Positions 35,060 through 46,900 of a stretch of DNA of 64,000 bases are shown here, piece after piece; the stretch's first letter is position 1; every line of letters begins with the position of its first letter. A program made the translations under genes and the position numbers. The DNA is taken from NCBI RefSeq assembly GCF_905171765.1, contig NC_053397.1, positions 9,181,677 through 9,245,676 of the forward strand, read 5' to 3'. This stretch comes from Bufo bufo. Lineage: Eukaryota; Chordata; Amphibia; Anura; Bufonidae. The notes beneath the pieces are model-generated. The model saw nothing but the letters and a program-made list of their open reading frames with translations. It was not told where the DNA came from and searched no databases.

Positions 35060-36620
35060 ATCAGTACAGGATGAGTAATGTAATGTATACAGTGATTCCA
35101 CCAGCAGAATAGTGAGTGCAGCTCTGGAGTATAATACAGGATGTAACTCAGGATCAGTACAGGATAAGTAATGTAATGTACACAGTGACTGCACCAGCAG
35201 AATAGTGAGTGCAGCTCTGGAGTATAATACAGGATGTAACTCAGGATCAGTACAGGATGAGTAATGTATGTACACAGTGACTGCACCAGCAGAATAGTGA
35301 GTGCAGCTTTGGAGTATAATACAGGATGTAACTCAGGGTCAGTACAGGATAAGTAATGTATATACACAGTGACTGCACCAGCAGAATAGTGAGTGCAGCT
35401 CTGGAGTATAATACAGGATGTAACTCAGGATCAGTACAGGATAAGTAATATATGTACACAGTGACTGCACCAGCAGAATAGTGAGTGCAGCTCTGGAGTA
35501 TAATACAGGATGTAACTCAGCATCAGTACAGGATAAGTAATGTATGTACACAGTGACTGCACCAGCAGAATAGTGAGTGCAGCTCTGGAGTATAATACAG
35601 GATGTAACTCAGGATCAGTACAGGATAAGTAATGTAATGTATGTACACGGTGACTCCACCAGCAGAATAGTGAGTGCAGCACTGGAGTATAATACAGGAT
35701 GTAACTGAGGATCAGTACAGGATAAGTAATGTAATGTATGTACACAGTGACTGCACCAGCAGAATAGTGAGTGCAGCTCTGGAGTATAATGCAGGATGTA
35801 ACTCAGGATCAGTACAGGATAAGTAATGTATGTACACAGTGACTCCACCAGCAGAATAGTGAGTGCAGCTCTGGAGTATAATACAGGATGTAACTCAGGA
35901 TCAGTACAGGATAAGTAATGTATGTACACAGTGACTGCACCAGCAGAATAGTGAATGCAGCTCTGGAGTATAATACAGGATGTAATTCAGGATCAGTACA
36001 GGATAAGTAATGTATGTACACAGTGACATCACCAGCAGAATAGTGAGTGCAGCTCTGGAGTATAATACAGGATATAACTCAGGATCAGTACAGGATAAGT
36101 AATGTAAGTACACAGTGACTGCACCAGCAGAATAGTGAGTACAGCTCTGGAGTATAATACAGGATATAACTCAGGATCAGTACAGGAAAAGTAATGTAAT
36201 GTATGTACAAAGTGACTGCACCAGCAGAATAGTGAGTCCAGCTCTGGAGTATAATGCAGGATATGCAATGTAATATAATGTACACAGTGACTGCACCAGC
36301 AGAATAGTGAGTGCAGCTCTGGAGTATAATACAGGATGTAACTCAGGATCAGTACAGGATAAGTAATGTATGGACACAGTGACTCCACCAGCAAAATAGT
36401 GAATGCAGCTCTGGAGTATAATACAGGATATAACTCAGGATCAGAACAGGATGAGTAATGAATGTACACAGTGACTCCACCAGCAGAATAGTGAGTGCAG
36501 CTCTGGAGTATAATACAGGATGTAACTCAGGATTAGTACAGGATAAGTAATGTATGGACACAATGACTCCACCAGCAGAATAGTGAGTGCAGCTCTGGAG
36601 TATAATACAGGATGTAACTT
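35060..36620. repeat. 92-bp minisatellite, about 17 copies
   Basis: The unit includes gtacacagtgactgcaccag, cagaatagtgagtgcagctc and tggagtataatacaggatg, period 92 bp. Some units gain an extra taatg, and one at 36240-36290 is shortened. Copies differ at few sites, so the array is young or homogenised. I recognise this as a family widespread in frogs. Confidence 0.96.
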
Positions 36621-37264
36621 GGGATCTTTTATAGAATCTTTCTAGAAAACAGATAATAAGATCATCTTCCAGAATATTTTTTAGATTCTCAGTTGAGATT
36701 GTCAGAACTCCCGCCATCTTCAATGTATGGAGAAGCAGTTCCCTTCTCCTTACTGATATAAACGTCCTGATAACCGCGGGATATTTATGTAGCTCAGCAG
36801 GATGAATGCAGCGTCTTTATCGGAGTCTTATAAATGGCTGTGAAATTTTACTAGAAGATCCATAGTGGCTCCATATAACTCCGGCCTCGTCATCTTTCAT
36901 CCAGGAGGCCGAAGCTTCATGGGCGACCCGACAAGCTGCGGCCCCTTCGGCTGCACCGCCGACACTTGTCTCCCCGAATAATCATGTCTCTGAGGCGAGT
37001 GATTTTCCCTTCTGGGAGATGGATTCTGTTCAACCTGGAACTTTATTTGTTATCTTTAAATGGTGTCTATAAAGATTCACCGTCAGCCAGAACACGAAGC
37101 CGCGCGTTCCTTCATATGGCGATTAGTATGCAGCCTGCGGTCACTGGGTACCTGAGAGGAAAGCATGCCCGATTCAGCAGAGCTCTGCTAATCTCTGGTA
37201 TAAGCCGCGAGGGCTGCTAGATGGCGGCACAGCTCGAACTCAATCTGTTCTAGTGCAACAGCCT

Positions 37265-37505
37265 CTAACCCGCGACTCTGCTGATGGATCCGGATTTTTT
37301 TTTACATAGGAATGTATTAGTGCCGGATCCAACATTCAAAATACCGCAATGACGGATCCATCCGGAATTTTTTTGATGACGGATCAGTTTTTCCGGATGA
37401 CACCGGAAAGACGGATCCGGCATTTCAATGCATTTGTAAGATTGATCAGGATCCTGATCAGTCTTAAAAATGGCATCAGTTGCCGGATCACTCTGCCGCA
37501 AGTGT
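37265..37505. repeat. GATCCGG-rich interspersed repeat with central palindrome
   Basis: The words ggatccgg and gacggatc recur, and at 37440-37468 lies a near-perfect palindrome centred on caggatcctg. This layout is typical of a short dispersed frog element with fold-back structure. Confidence 0.55.
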
Positions 37506-37755
37506 GAAAGTACTCTTAGTCAATTCATTAAATGCCGTCTTAAATGATGGAGTATATTTCTTCTGGGAGAAAGTTTTTTCAGAAAATACCTCGTTGGCCT
37601 CTGAAAGCCATGAATTTTTATCAAGACCGGTGGTCAATAAGCTTTCCTATGCCCCAAGGTAAATAAACAATGATGAAAACAAACCCCATCCTTACTGGGT
37701 CTCAAAAGTATCTCATGCTGTATTGATACTATTTATCCAACTGGGATTGATGAGA

Positions 37756-37868
37756 TGGGGATGCATGTAGATATGGATGCATGTAGATATGAGATGCATG
37801 TAGATATGGATGCATGTAGATATGGATGCATGTAGATATGGATGCATGTAGATATGGATGCATGTAGT
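37756..37868. repeat. 16-bp tandem repeat, about 7 copies
   Basis: The unit gatgcatgtagatatg repeats nearly perfectly, with one shortened unit near 37790. Confidence 0.93.
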
Positions 37869-38044
37869 TCACGCTGTATACTATGGCAGAATTTTTGTCC
37901 TTTTTGGGCATTTAGATCGGGGAGTAAGGTCTTTTTCTGATGCATTCATCTCTCCATATACACATTTCTCTCTTCTTACTGAGTTTTTTATAAGCTTTAA
38001 TGAAAAGTTTCCATGTAAATATACCTCTTCTAGGCCTCCTACAC

Positions 38045-38310
38045 ACGAAAGTGTGCGCCCTGTGGTCGTGCTGCAGCCCGCATATTGCGGGCCGCAATGC
38101 ACGAACACCGTCCGTGGGGCAGCCCCGCAGCGGATCGACCGACTAATTCACTTTAATAGGTGCGGGATCCGGCCGTTCCACAAAAAGATGGGACATGTTC
38201 TATCTTTTTACGGAACGGAAGTACGGGATGAAACCCCACGGAAGCACTCGGCAGTGCTCCCGTGGGGTTCCGTTCCGTGCTTCCGTCCCAGGCTTCCAAA
38301 TCTTGCACTG
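38045..38310. repeat. Interspersed repeat with internal inverted segment
   Basis: Sequence such as gggacatgttctatcttttt and gtggggttccgttccgtgc, with cacggaagcac in inverted relation to gtgcttccgt, matches a common dispersed anuran family by recognition. Confidence 0.5.
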
Positions 38311-39395
38311 TACGTCTGATGCTCTTACTACTTAGACTCAGCCTGGATTAATGGTCCCCTGATGATCTGGCGACGGCCAGTGAAACGCGTACAGTTCCGA
38401 CACTGGAGTCTCCCCCCACCTCTATTGACCAAGTTGGGCCGTCACTAGGCTGCATAGGGGAATTGGTAGGGATACCCAGATAGGTGAGCTTTATTTATCC
38501 ACTGGGGTCACCCTCAATAGGGAGATGGTGGTGCTCCTCTGTCAGGTACAAGCCCAGGTCAAGTAGGGTAAGATAAGGGTCAGAGACCCAGCACTGGAAT
38601 CATGGAGACCCCAGTGGTGGCACCACTTTGAGAGACTGTGGTAATGACTGCTCCTCCATCTACTGAGCGCTGGTAATTTAGGCACAATCCGTGCAGCACA
38701 TGTTCTTGTCTATTATTGTACTTATGGCTAGTATCTTTATATCTAGTGTCCGATTAAGTTCTAAGCTTTACCAGGTCACCCATCTTGTTGATATATATGT
38801 ATTGCAAGTACAGCGAAGATTGTCTTCAGTGATAGTGTTTGCAGTGGGAGTGTGGGTGGGGGGAAGGGTGGTGCCATGGTAGACTTCGAGAATTGGGCAA
38901 TATTCATTGGGGCTTGGGTCCCCGGATCTTTTGAGACCCTCTAGTAACGCCTCCTGATTGTTACTGTTTTAATCTCTAAAATTCTAAATTAAATTTTTTA
39001 ATTACTTTGTAAGTCCACCTTTGCGCCTTTCAGGTACGGCCTGAGTCCTTCTGCCCGTGCTCTCCATCAGATTCAAGCATGTCTCCACCGAAATCTGTTC
39101 ACAGGTCTCTAGTCTTCTACACGTTCCCAATGTTGGTGAGGAGCATACTGGTCGACTCCCTTAGGTGCGAATACAGCTTTTCCTTCATCTGTGGGACCAC
39201 CTCGATCTTCGTGTCCGCTCTATGGATCCCCTCCGCTCCCCCTCCAGCAGCTGTGAGATGCTCTGCGGTCAGCGTGGCTCCAGAGACCTCTGACAACCTA
39301 CCAGGACCTTATGGAGTCACTCCGGGCCCGTCTAGGTGCTGTTCGTGCTGCACATGGCGGGTACTCTGGAGATGCTGCTCAGAATAGTGGGGCTC

Positions 39396-40010
39396 CACTG
39401 TGTGGGCTCTATATCAGACCTGTATGGCAGTATTTATGTGGGCTCTATATCAGACCTGTATGGCAGTATTATGTGGGCTCTATATCAGACCTGTATGGCA
39501 GTATTATGTGGGCTCTATATTCAGACCTGTATGGCAGTATTATGTGGGCTCTATATCAGACCTGTATGCAGTATTATGTGGGGCTCTATATCAGACCTGT
39601 ATGGCAGTATATGTGGGCTCTATATCAGACCTGTATGGCAGTATTATGGGGGTACTATATCAGACCTGTATGGCAGTATTATGTGGGCTCTATATCAGAC
39701 CTGTATGGCAGTATTATGGGGGTACTATATCAGACCTGTATGGCAGTATTATGTGGGCTCTATATCAGACCTGTATGGCAGTATTATGTGAGCACTATAT
39801 TAGACCTGTATGGCAGTATTATGTGGGCTCTAAATCAGACCTGTATGGCAGTATTATGTGAGCTCTATATCAGACCTGTATGGCAGTATTATGTGAGCAC
39901 TATATTAGACCTGTATGGCAGTATTATGTGGGCTCTAAATCAGACCTGTATGGCAGTATTATGTGAGCTCTATATCAGGACCTGTATGGCAGTATTATGT
40001 GAACACTATA
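39396..40010. repeat. 35-bp minisatellite, first block, about 17 copies
   Basis: The unit is gtatggcagtattatgtggg plus ctctatatcagacct (35 bp). Variants have gagcactatatta or gggggtactata. Units differ by substitutions and occasional one-base indels at 39530-39610. Confidence 0.96.
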
Positions 40011-40104
40011 TTGGGGCATTATTTGGATATTGTTGATGGAATTATATTATTCCAGTTCACTTCATGGTAGTATTCTGTGTGTAACATAGGGTATGGCTTG
40101 GGTC

Positions 40105-40665
40105 ATAATGGCAGTATTATGTGAGCACTATATCAGACCTGTATGGCAGTATTATGTGAGCACTATATTAGACCTGTATGGCAGTATTATGTGAGCACTA
40201 TATCAGACCTGTATGGCAGTATTATGTGGGCTCTATATCAGACCTGTATGGCAGTATTATGGGGGTACTATATCAGACCTGTATGGCAGTATTATGTGGG
40301 CTCTATATCAGACCTGTATGGCAGTATTATGTGGGCTCTATATCAGACCTGTATGGCAGTATTATGTGAGCACTATATTAGACCTGTATGGCAGTATTAT
40401 GGGGGTACTATATCAGACCTGTATGGTAGTATTATGTGGGCTCTATATCAGACCTGTATGGCAGTATTATGTGGGCTCTATATCAGACCTGTATGGTAGT
40501 ATTATGTGGGCTCTATATCAGACCTGTATGGCAGTATTATGTGGGCTCTATATCAGACCTGTATGGCAGTATTATGTGGGTCTATATCAGACCTGTTTGG
40601 CAGTATTATGTGAGCACTATATTAGACCTGTATGGCAGTATTATGTGAGCACTATATTGGAGCAT
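40105..40665. repeat. 35-bp minisatellite, second block, about 16 copies
   Basis: Same unit as 39396-40010, separated by about 95 bp of a more diverged relative. The alternation of ggctctatatcag and gagcactatatta variants suggests blocks of units were copied together. Confidence 0.96.
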
Positions 40666-42272
40666 TATATGGACATTGTATGATGGTGTTTTATTACTGT
40701 GTACCATATGGGAGTATTGCTTGGGGCCTGTAGGTAGAATTATGTGGACACTGTATGGAGGGAATATTTAAACATGTTATGGCAGTATTCTGCACCATTT
40801 ACCAATCACTTTCATTGATTCGAAGCTGCCATGTGCCTCCAAGGAGCGGTATATTTCCTGACTGAGGGCACTTCTTCTATGTTCCCTATGGTACCTGTAA
40901 GATACTGATTATTTTCTATCTCTAGTTACTGTCAAACCCATCACCAAGCTGCAGATAATCTGGCGGAGATTGCACCGTACTGGAGAGGCTCTCAGTGCAC
41001 TGGAGGGGGGGTGATTGGGGGCTCTTTCTCACCCCTGTCTGGGGTCCGGCCTGGGTGCTGCGTGTGATTGGGATCAGAACAATCTCCGGCAGTAATGAGA
41101 TGGTGGAGTGCTGTCATCCTGTCTGCAGATATCACATATCGTCCTGTACCAGAGCTGGAAATGTCACACGTATCCAAATAATTGGGACTTGTGCTGGCGG
41201 CGCAAGCGCGTCTGCCCTGCCGATGACTTAGTCACTCCCGGAGATGTCTCTGTCTAATTGAGCTCGGTGCAGAGGGACGGGGCCCCTAATTAAACTCAAG
41301 CGGGAATCACACTGACTGCCTGCAAAAAGTGACACGAAAAATACCAGGGTGCATCCTGTGCAGTCAAAGCCGAGAAGATGGAGGGGAATCTGCATCATTA
41401 GGAGCGGGGGAATGGAAGGAATCGGACAGATTTAAAGGGGCAGTGCAGCAAGAGGTCAAGTGCGAAGGGCACAGGAGCTGAGGTGATGGGTGACAACGCT
41501 AATGGCGGCCATATACAGAAATAACATAGGATTAAGGGGGAAGGGTAGAAAACGTGCCCACGACCAAGATGTAATAGGAGGATCCATGCATCATATAAAG
41601 GATTATATGCACTGTATGGGAGTATTATATAGGAAAATTTGCGTAAGATATGAATATCCTTTGGGCACTGTTTGCAGGTATTATTAGGAAACTATATGGA
41701 AACATTCTTTGGCCACAGTATGGAAATTATACGGGGATATTATTTGGGACCTTAGGGCAGTATTATACAATAAATCTGGGCACTGTGTGATGCATTATCA
41801 GGCACAGTGACAGTAATATGTAGACTCCATATGGACCTATGGCGGTATTATGTGAGCATTACATGATGGTATGAGTCAGACACTACATGGAAGTGTTGTA
41901 TTATGTGTATTACTATATAGCAGTATTATGTGAGCATTGTATGGGAGTATTATTTGGGCACTATATAATGGTATTACATTATTCAAACCCTACAGAATTT
42001 ACATAGGGGATATTGTGTAGCAATATTATGTGGACACTGAATGGCCAGTATTATTTGGGTATAGCATGATGGTATTACATTATTCAGGCACTATGTAGAA
42101 GTGTTATGTGTTGCACCACATGAGAATACTGTATGGGAGTATTATTTAGACACTGTGTGGCAGCGTTATTTGGGCACTGTATCATGGTATTACATTATGA
42201 AGACACTATGGGCACTACATAGAAATGTTATGTATGCCAGATGGGGATATTGCATAGCAGTATTATATAGAC
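40666..42272. other. Diverged relatives of the 35-bp repeat around a non-repetitive stretch
   Basis: At 40666-40790 and 41590-42272 short phrases like cagtattatgtggacactg and actgtatgggagtatt keep returning at irregular spacing, old decayed members of the 35-bp family. Between them, 40800-41580 is not repetitive; it includes ctaattaaactcaagcg and no supported gene. Confidence 0.55.
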
Positions 42273-42280
42273 ACTGTGTG

Positions 42281-42700
42281 CAGTTGCATAGCGTGGGGGG
42301 GGGAGTTGCCCCGGGCGCAAAATTGCAAGGAACGCCAGCACGGACGCATCGCCAATAAGTCGAGGAGAGGAGATCGGCGATCGCCTCAGGTGGCACGGCC
42401 CTGGTAACAAGTGGGGGGCAACGGCAGGGCTCAGGGAGATGAGCGCTCATCTCCATAGTCATATGTTTCGCCATCCTCAGGACGGACAGCGATACAGGTG
42501 GATGCTGCGACGGGACAGGAGAGGGAGAGGCGTCTTCCCTCCCATTTCCTCTGATAGGCCGTAGGCACTAGGCCGGCAGCCTATCAGAGGCCGGTGCAAG
42601 CAGCGCGATGACGTACAGCGCGGGACACAGGCCGGAAGAGGCTGCATCGCATCGCTGCCAGCCTGATGGAGGTAAGTATAGTGTTAATATTTTATATGGC
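42281..42700 (+). promoter_or_regulatory. GC-rich leader of the giant hAT element with consensus splice donor
   Basis: After the terminal repeat the sequence is GC-rich, with an inverted pair cctctgataggc and gcctatcagagg (42549-42597) and a tgacgtac word (42609). It ends atggag followed by gtaagtat, a strong 5' splice site with GT at 42672-42673. The same atgga...ggtaagtata arrangement occurs in the MITE at 28602-29053. An exon-1-like cargo or a relic of the parent transposase gene are both possible. Confidence 0.4.
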
Positions 42701-43800
42701 ACACAGGAGAGGAGCGCTATGGGGGCACTTGTTACTGACACATGATTGGGGGGCATCTATGGGGGGTACTTGTTACTGGCACATGATTGGGGGGCATCTA
42801 TAGGGCACTTGTTACTGGCACATTATTGGGAGGCATCTATGGAGTTACTTCTTACTTGCCAAAAATTGGGGGGGCACTGTGGGGGCATTTCTTACTGGCA
42901 ATTATTGGGGGGGCACTATGGGGGCATCTATGAGGGCACTTATTACTAGACATTATTGGGGGGCACAAGGAGGCATCTACTGAGGCCACAAAGAAGGGGT
43001 ATTTTATATGTGGGGCTCTGTATAGGGGCATTATTACTGGGTCACATTATGGTGGGTACTATGGGGAAGGGAGGAGAGAGGAGTACTATGGGGGTAATAT
43101 ACGGGGGCACTAAGAAGGGGTATTCTTATACTTGCAAATTATGGGGGACACTGAGGGCATCTACTGGGGCACTATATATGGGGCATTTTATACTGGTACA
43201 TTATGGGGGCACTAGGAGGAAGGGGGAGAGGAGCACTATGGGGGGCAATTACTGGGGGCACTATATAGGGGTATTTATACTGGCACAATATGGGGGGCAC
43301 TATGGGGACATTAGCTCAACTGGGGGGCATTACAAGTGGGTATTTTTTGCACTGGCACATTATAAGGAGAATTATTACTACTAGGGGGCATAATGGTGGG
43401 ATTTATTACTACTGGGGGTCAATGGGGAGCATGATTACTAGTATTGGCACTATGGGAGCATTATTACTTCTGGGGCACAGTGGGGACATGTTGGGGGCAC
43501 TGTAGGAGCACTATTACTACCATGTCTGCTCTAGCAGAGAATTATTCCTATTGGTGGGACTTTGGGGAGCACTATTACTGTGGGGGCACCTTGGCGCAGT
43601 ATCAGCTTACCACAATTATCTTTGGGAGACGTTATGTTTACACTATTAGTGTCAGGGGAACTATTTTCTGGGCGCAGTTATTTTAGGACACTGCGTGCCA
43701 ATAATATTGGAGGGCACTATCTGCATGGTACTACTGTTATCAGGGGGTTTATCTGTTTCTGCACTATAGTATTGGGGAGCACAGCGGCACAGTATTGGGG
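42700..43800. repeat. About 40-bp degenerate G-rich tandem repeat
   Basis: The phrase acttgttactg returns at 42727, 42768 and 42807 (39-41 bp), with ggggggcatctatgggg between. Toward 43800 units become irregular but keep ggggcactatggggg and attattactgg. Open frames here are accidental. Confidence 0.85.
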
Positions 43801-43969
43801 GTGGTAGGATGATTTGTCCAGAAGATGGGAGGATGATGGAAAAGTAGTAAACTAAGATTTTGTTTGTCAAACTGCAGAGACGAGAAATGGCTGAAAAATG
43901 GTGTCTGGTCTAAAGGTCTGAGAAGGAGAAGATGAGGAAAGAGAACTTCTACATCAAAGAGACGTCACT

Positions 43970-46900
43970 GGATGTAAGAGGTATGGTGCGCTGAATTACC
44001 CTGGATGTAGAGAGGTATGGGCGCTGTATTACCCTGTAGATGTAAGAGGTATGAGGCGCTGTATACCCTGGATGTAAGAGGTACGGGGCGCTGTATTACC
44101 CTGGATGTAAGAGGTATGGGGCGCTGTATTACCCTGGATGTAAGAGGTATGAGGCGCTGTATTACCCTGGATGTAAGAGGTATGTGCGCTGTATTACCCT
44201 GGATGTAAGAGGTATGAGGCGCTGTATTATCCTGAATGTAAGAGGTATGGGGCACTGTATTAATCTGGATGTAAGAGGAATGAGGCGCTGTATTATCCTG
44301 GATGTAAGAGGTACGGGGCGCTGTATTATCCTGGATGTAAGAGGTACGGGGCGCTGTATTATCCTGTATGTAAGAGGTACGGGGCGCTGTATTACCCTGG
44401 ATGTAAGAGGTATGAGGCGCTGTATTACCATGTATGTAAGAGGTATGAGGCGCTGTATTATCCTAGAAGTAAGAGGTATGGGGCGCTGTATTACCCTGGA
44501 TGTAAGAGGTACGGGGCGCTGTATTACCCTGGATGTAAGAGGTATGACGCGCTGTATTACCATGTATGTAAGAGGTATGAGGCGCTGTATTATCCTAGAA
44601 GTAAGAGGTATGGGGCGCTGTATTACCCTGGATGTAAGAGGTATGGGGCGCTGTATTACCCTGGATGTAAGAGGTATGGGGCGCTGTAGTTACCCTGGAT
44701 GTAAGAGGTATTGGGTGCGCTGTAGTACCAGGATGTAAGAGGTATGAGGTGCTGTAGTACCCTGGATGTAAGAGGTATGGGGGCGCTGTATTACCCTGGA
44801 TGTAAGAGGTATGAGGCGCTGTATTACCCTGGATAGAAAGTGGTACGGGGCGGCTGTAATTACCCTGATGATAAGAGGTATTAGGTGCTGTATTACCCTG
44901 TATTTAAGAGGTATGGGGCGCTGTATTACCCTGTAAGTAAGAGGTTAATGGGGCGCTGTATTATCCTGTATGTAAGAGGTATGTGCGCTGTATTAGCCTG
45001 TAAGTATAAGGTATGTGCGCTGGTATTACCCTGTATGTAAGAGGTACGGGGCGCTGTATTACCCTGGATGTAAGAGGTATGAAGTGCTGGTATTACCGTG
45101 TATGTAAGAGGTATGGGGCGCTGTACTATCCTGTATGTAAGAGGTATGTGCGCTGTAGTACCCTGGATGTAAAAGGTACGGGGCGCTTGTATTACCTGGA
45201 TGTAAGAGGTAGCGGGGGCGCTGTATTACCCTGTATTTAAGAGGTATGTTGCGCAGGTATTACCCTGGTATGTAAGAGGTATGAGCGCTGTATTACCCTG
45301 ATGTAAGAGGTAGTGGGGCGCTGTATTACCCTGATGTAAGAGGTATGTGCGCTCTATTACCCAGATGTAAAGGGTGTATGAGGCGCTGTATTACACCGGA
45401 AGTAAGATGTATGAGGCGCTGTATACCCAGTATGTAAGAGTGATGGCGCTGTATTACCCTGGATGTAAGAGGTATGGGGGCGCTGTATTACCCTGGATGT
45501 AAATGAGAATGAGGCGCTGTATTACCTGGATGTAAGAGGTATGGGGCGCTGTATTACCCTGGGTGTAAGAGGTATGTGCGCTGTATTACCTGGGATGTAA
45601 GAGGGTATGAGGCGCTGTATACACGGATGTAAGAGGTAATGAGGCGCTGTATTACCCTGTAAGTAAGAGGTATGTCGCTGTATAACCCTGTATGTAAGAG
45701 GTATGGGGCGCTGTAATACCCTGGAAGTAAGAGGTATGAGGCGCTAGTTTTACCCTGGATGTAAGAAGTACGGGGCGGCTGTGTTACTCTAGTTGTAAGA
45801 GGTATGGGGCGCTGTATTACACTGATGTAAGAGGTATGGGGCGGCTGTATTAACGCCTGGATGTAAGAGGTATGAAGTGCTGTATTACCCAGGATGTAAG
45901 AGGTATGGGGCGCTGTATAGATCCTGTATGGTAAGAGGTATGAGGCGCTGTATTACCCTGGATGTAAGAGGTACGGGGTCGCTGGTGTTACTCTAGTTGC
46001 AAGAGGTATGGGGCGCTGAATACCCTGGATGTAAGAGGTATGGGGCGCTGTATTACCCTGGGATGTAAGAGGTATGAAGTGCTGTATTACCCAGTGTGTA
46101 AGAGTAAGGGGCGCTTGTAATACCCTGTATGTAAGAGTATGAGGCACTGTATACCTTGGATGTAAGAGGTATGGAGGCGCTGTAATACCCTGGATGTAAG
46201 ATGTATGGGGCGCTGTATTACCCTGGATGTAAGAGGTATGAGGCACTGTATTACCCTGGATGTAAGAGGTATGTGGCGCTGTATTACCCTGGATGTAAGA
46301 GGTATGGGGTGCTGTATTACCCTGGATGTAAGAGGTATGGGGTGCTGTATTACCCTGGATGTAAGATGTATGGGGCGCTGTATTACCCTGTATGTAAGAG
46401 GTATGAGGCCCTGTATTACCCTGGATGTAAGAGGTATGAGGCCCTGTATTACCCTTGATGTAAGAGGTATGTGCGCTGTATTACCCTGGATGTAAGAGGT
46501 ATGGGGCGCTGTATTACCCTGGATGTAAGAGGTATGGGGCGCTGTATTATCCTGTATGTAAGAGGTATGAGGCGCTGTATTATCCTGTATGTAAGAGGTA
46601 TGGGGGCTGTATTACCCTGGATGTAAGAGGTATGAGGTGCTGTATTACCCTGGATGTAAGAGGTATGGGGCGCTGTATTACCCTGGATGTAAGAGGTACA
46701 AGGCGCTGTATTACTCTGGATGTAAGAGGTACAAGGCGCTGTATTACCTGTATGTAAGAGGTATGAGGCGCTGTATTATCCTGTATGTAAGAGGTATGGG
46801 GGCTGTATTACCCTGGATGTAAGAGGTATAAGGTGCTGTATTACCCTGGATGTAAGAGGTATGGGGCGCTGTATTACCCTGGATGTAAGAGGTATGGGGC

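Larger units (their letters stand above)
36621..39395. other. Intergenic with dispersed repeats, no gene identified
   Basis: No domain in any frame. Repeats at 37265-37505, 37756-37868 and 38045-38310 are listed separately. The remaining sequence (36621-37260, 38320-39390) shows no tandem structure. Confidence 0.45.

Noticed and set aside
35060..36620. Staggered minus-strand 70-codon frames every 92 bp
   Set aside because: Each is a shadow of the 92-bp minisatellite; the regular 92-bp offset gives this away.
37858..38319. 153-codon open frame
   Set aside because: Its second half lies over an interspersed repeat with inverted segments; no protein family recognised.
40921..41010. A short exon after an acceptor-like ctctag at about 40928
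   Set aside because: Only about 28 codons, no recognisable protein, and the apparent donor is a GT in a G run. Kept only as a side note to the exon candidate at 11170.
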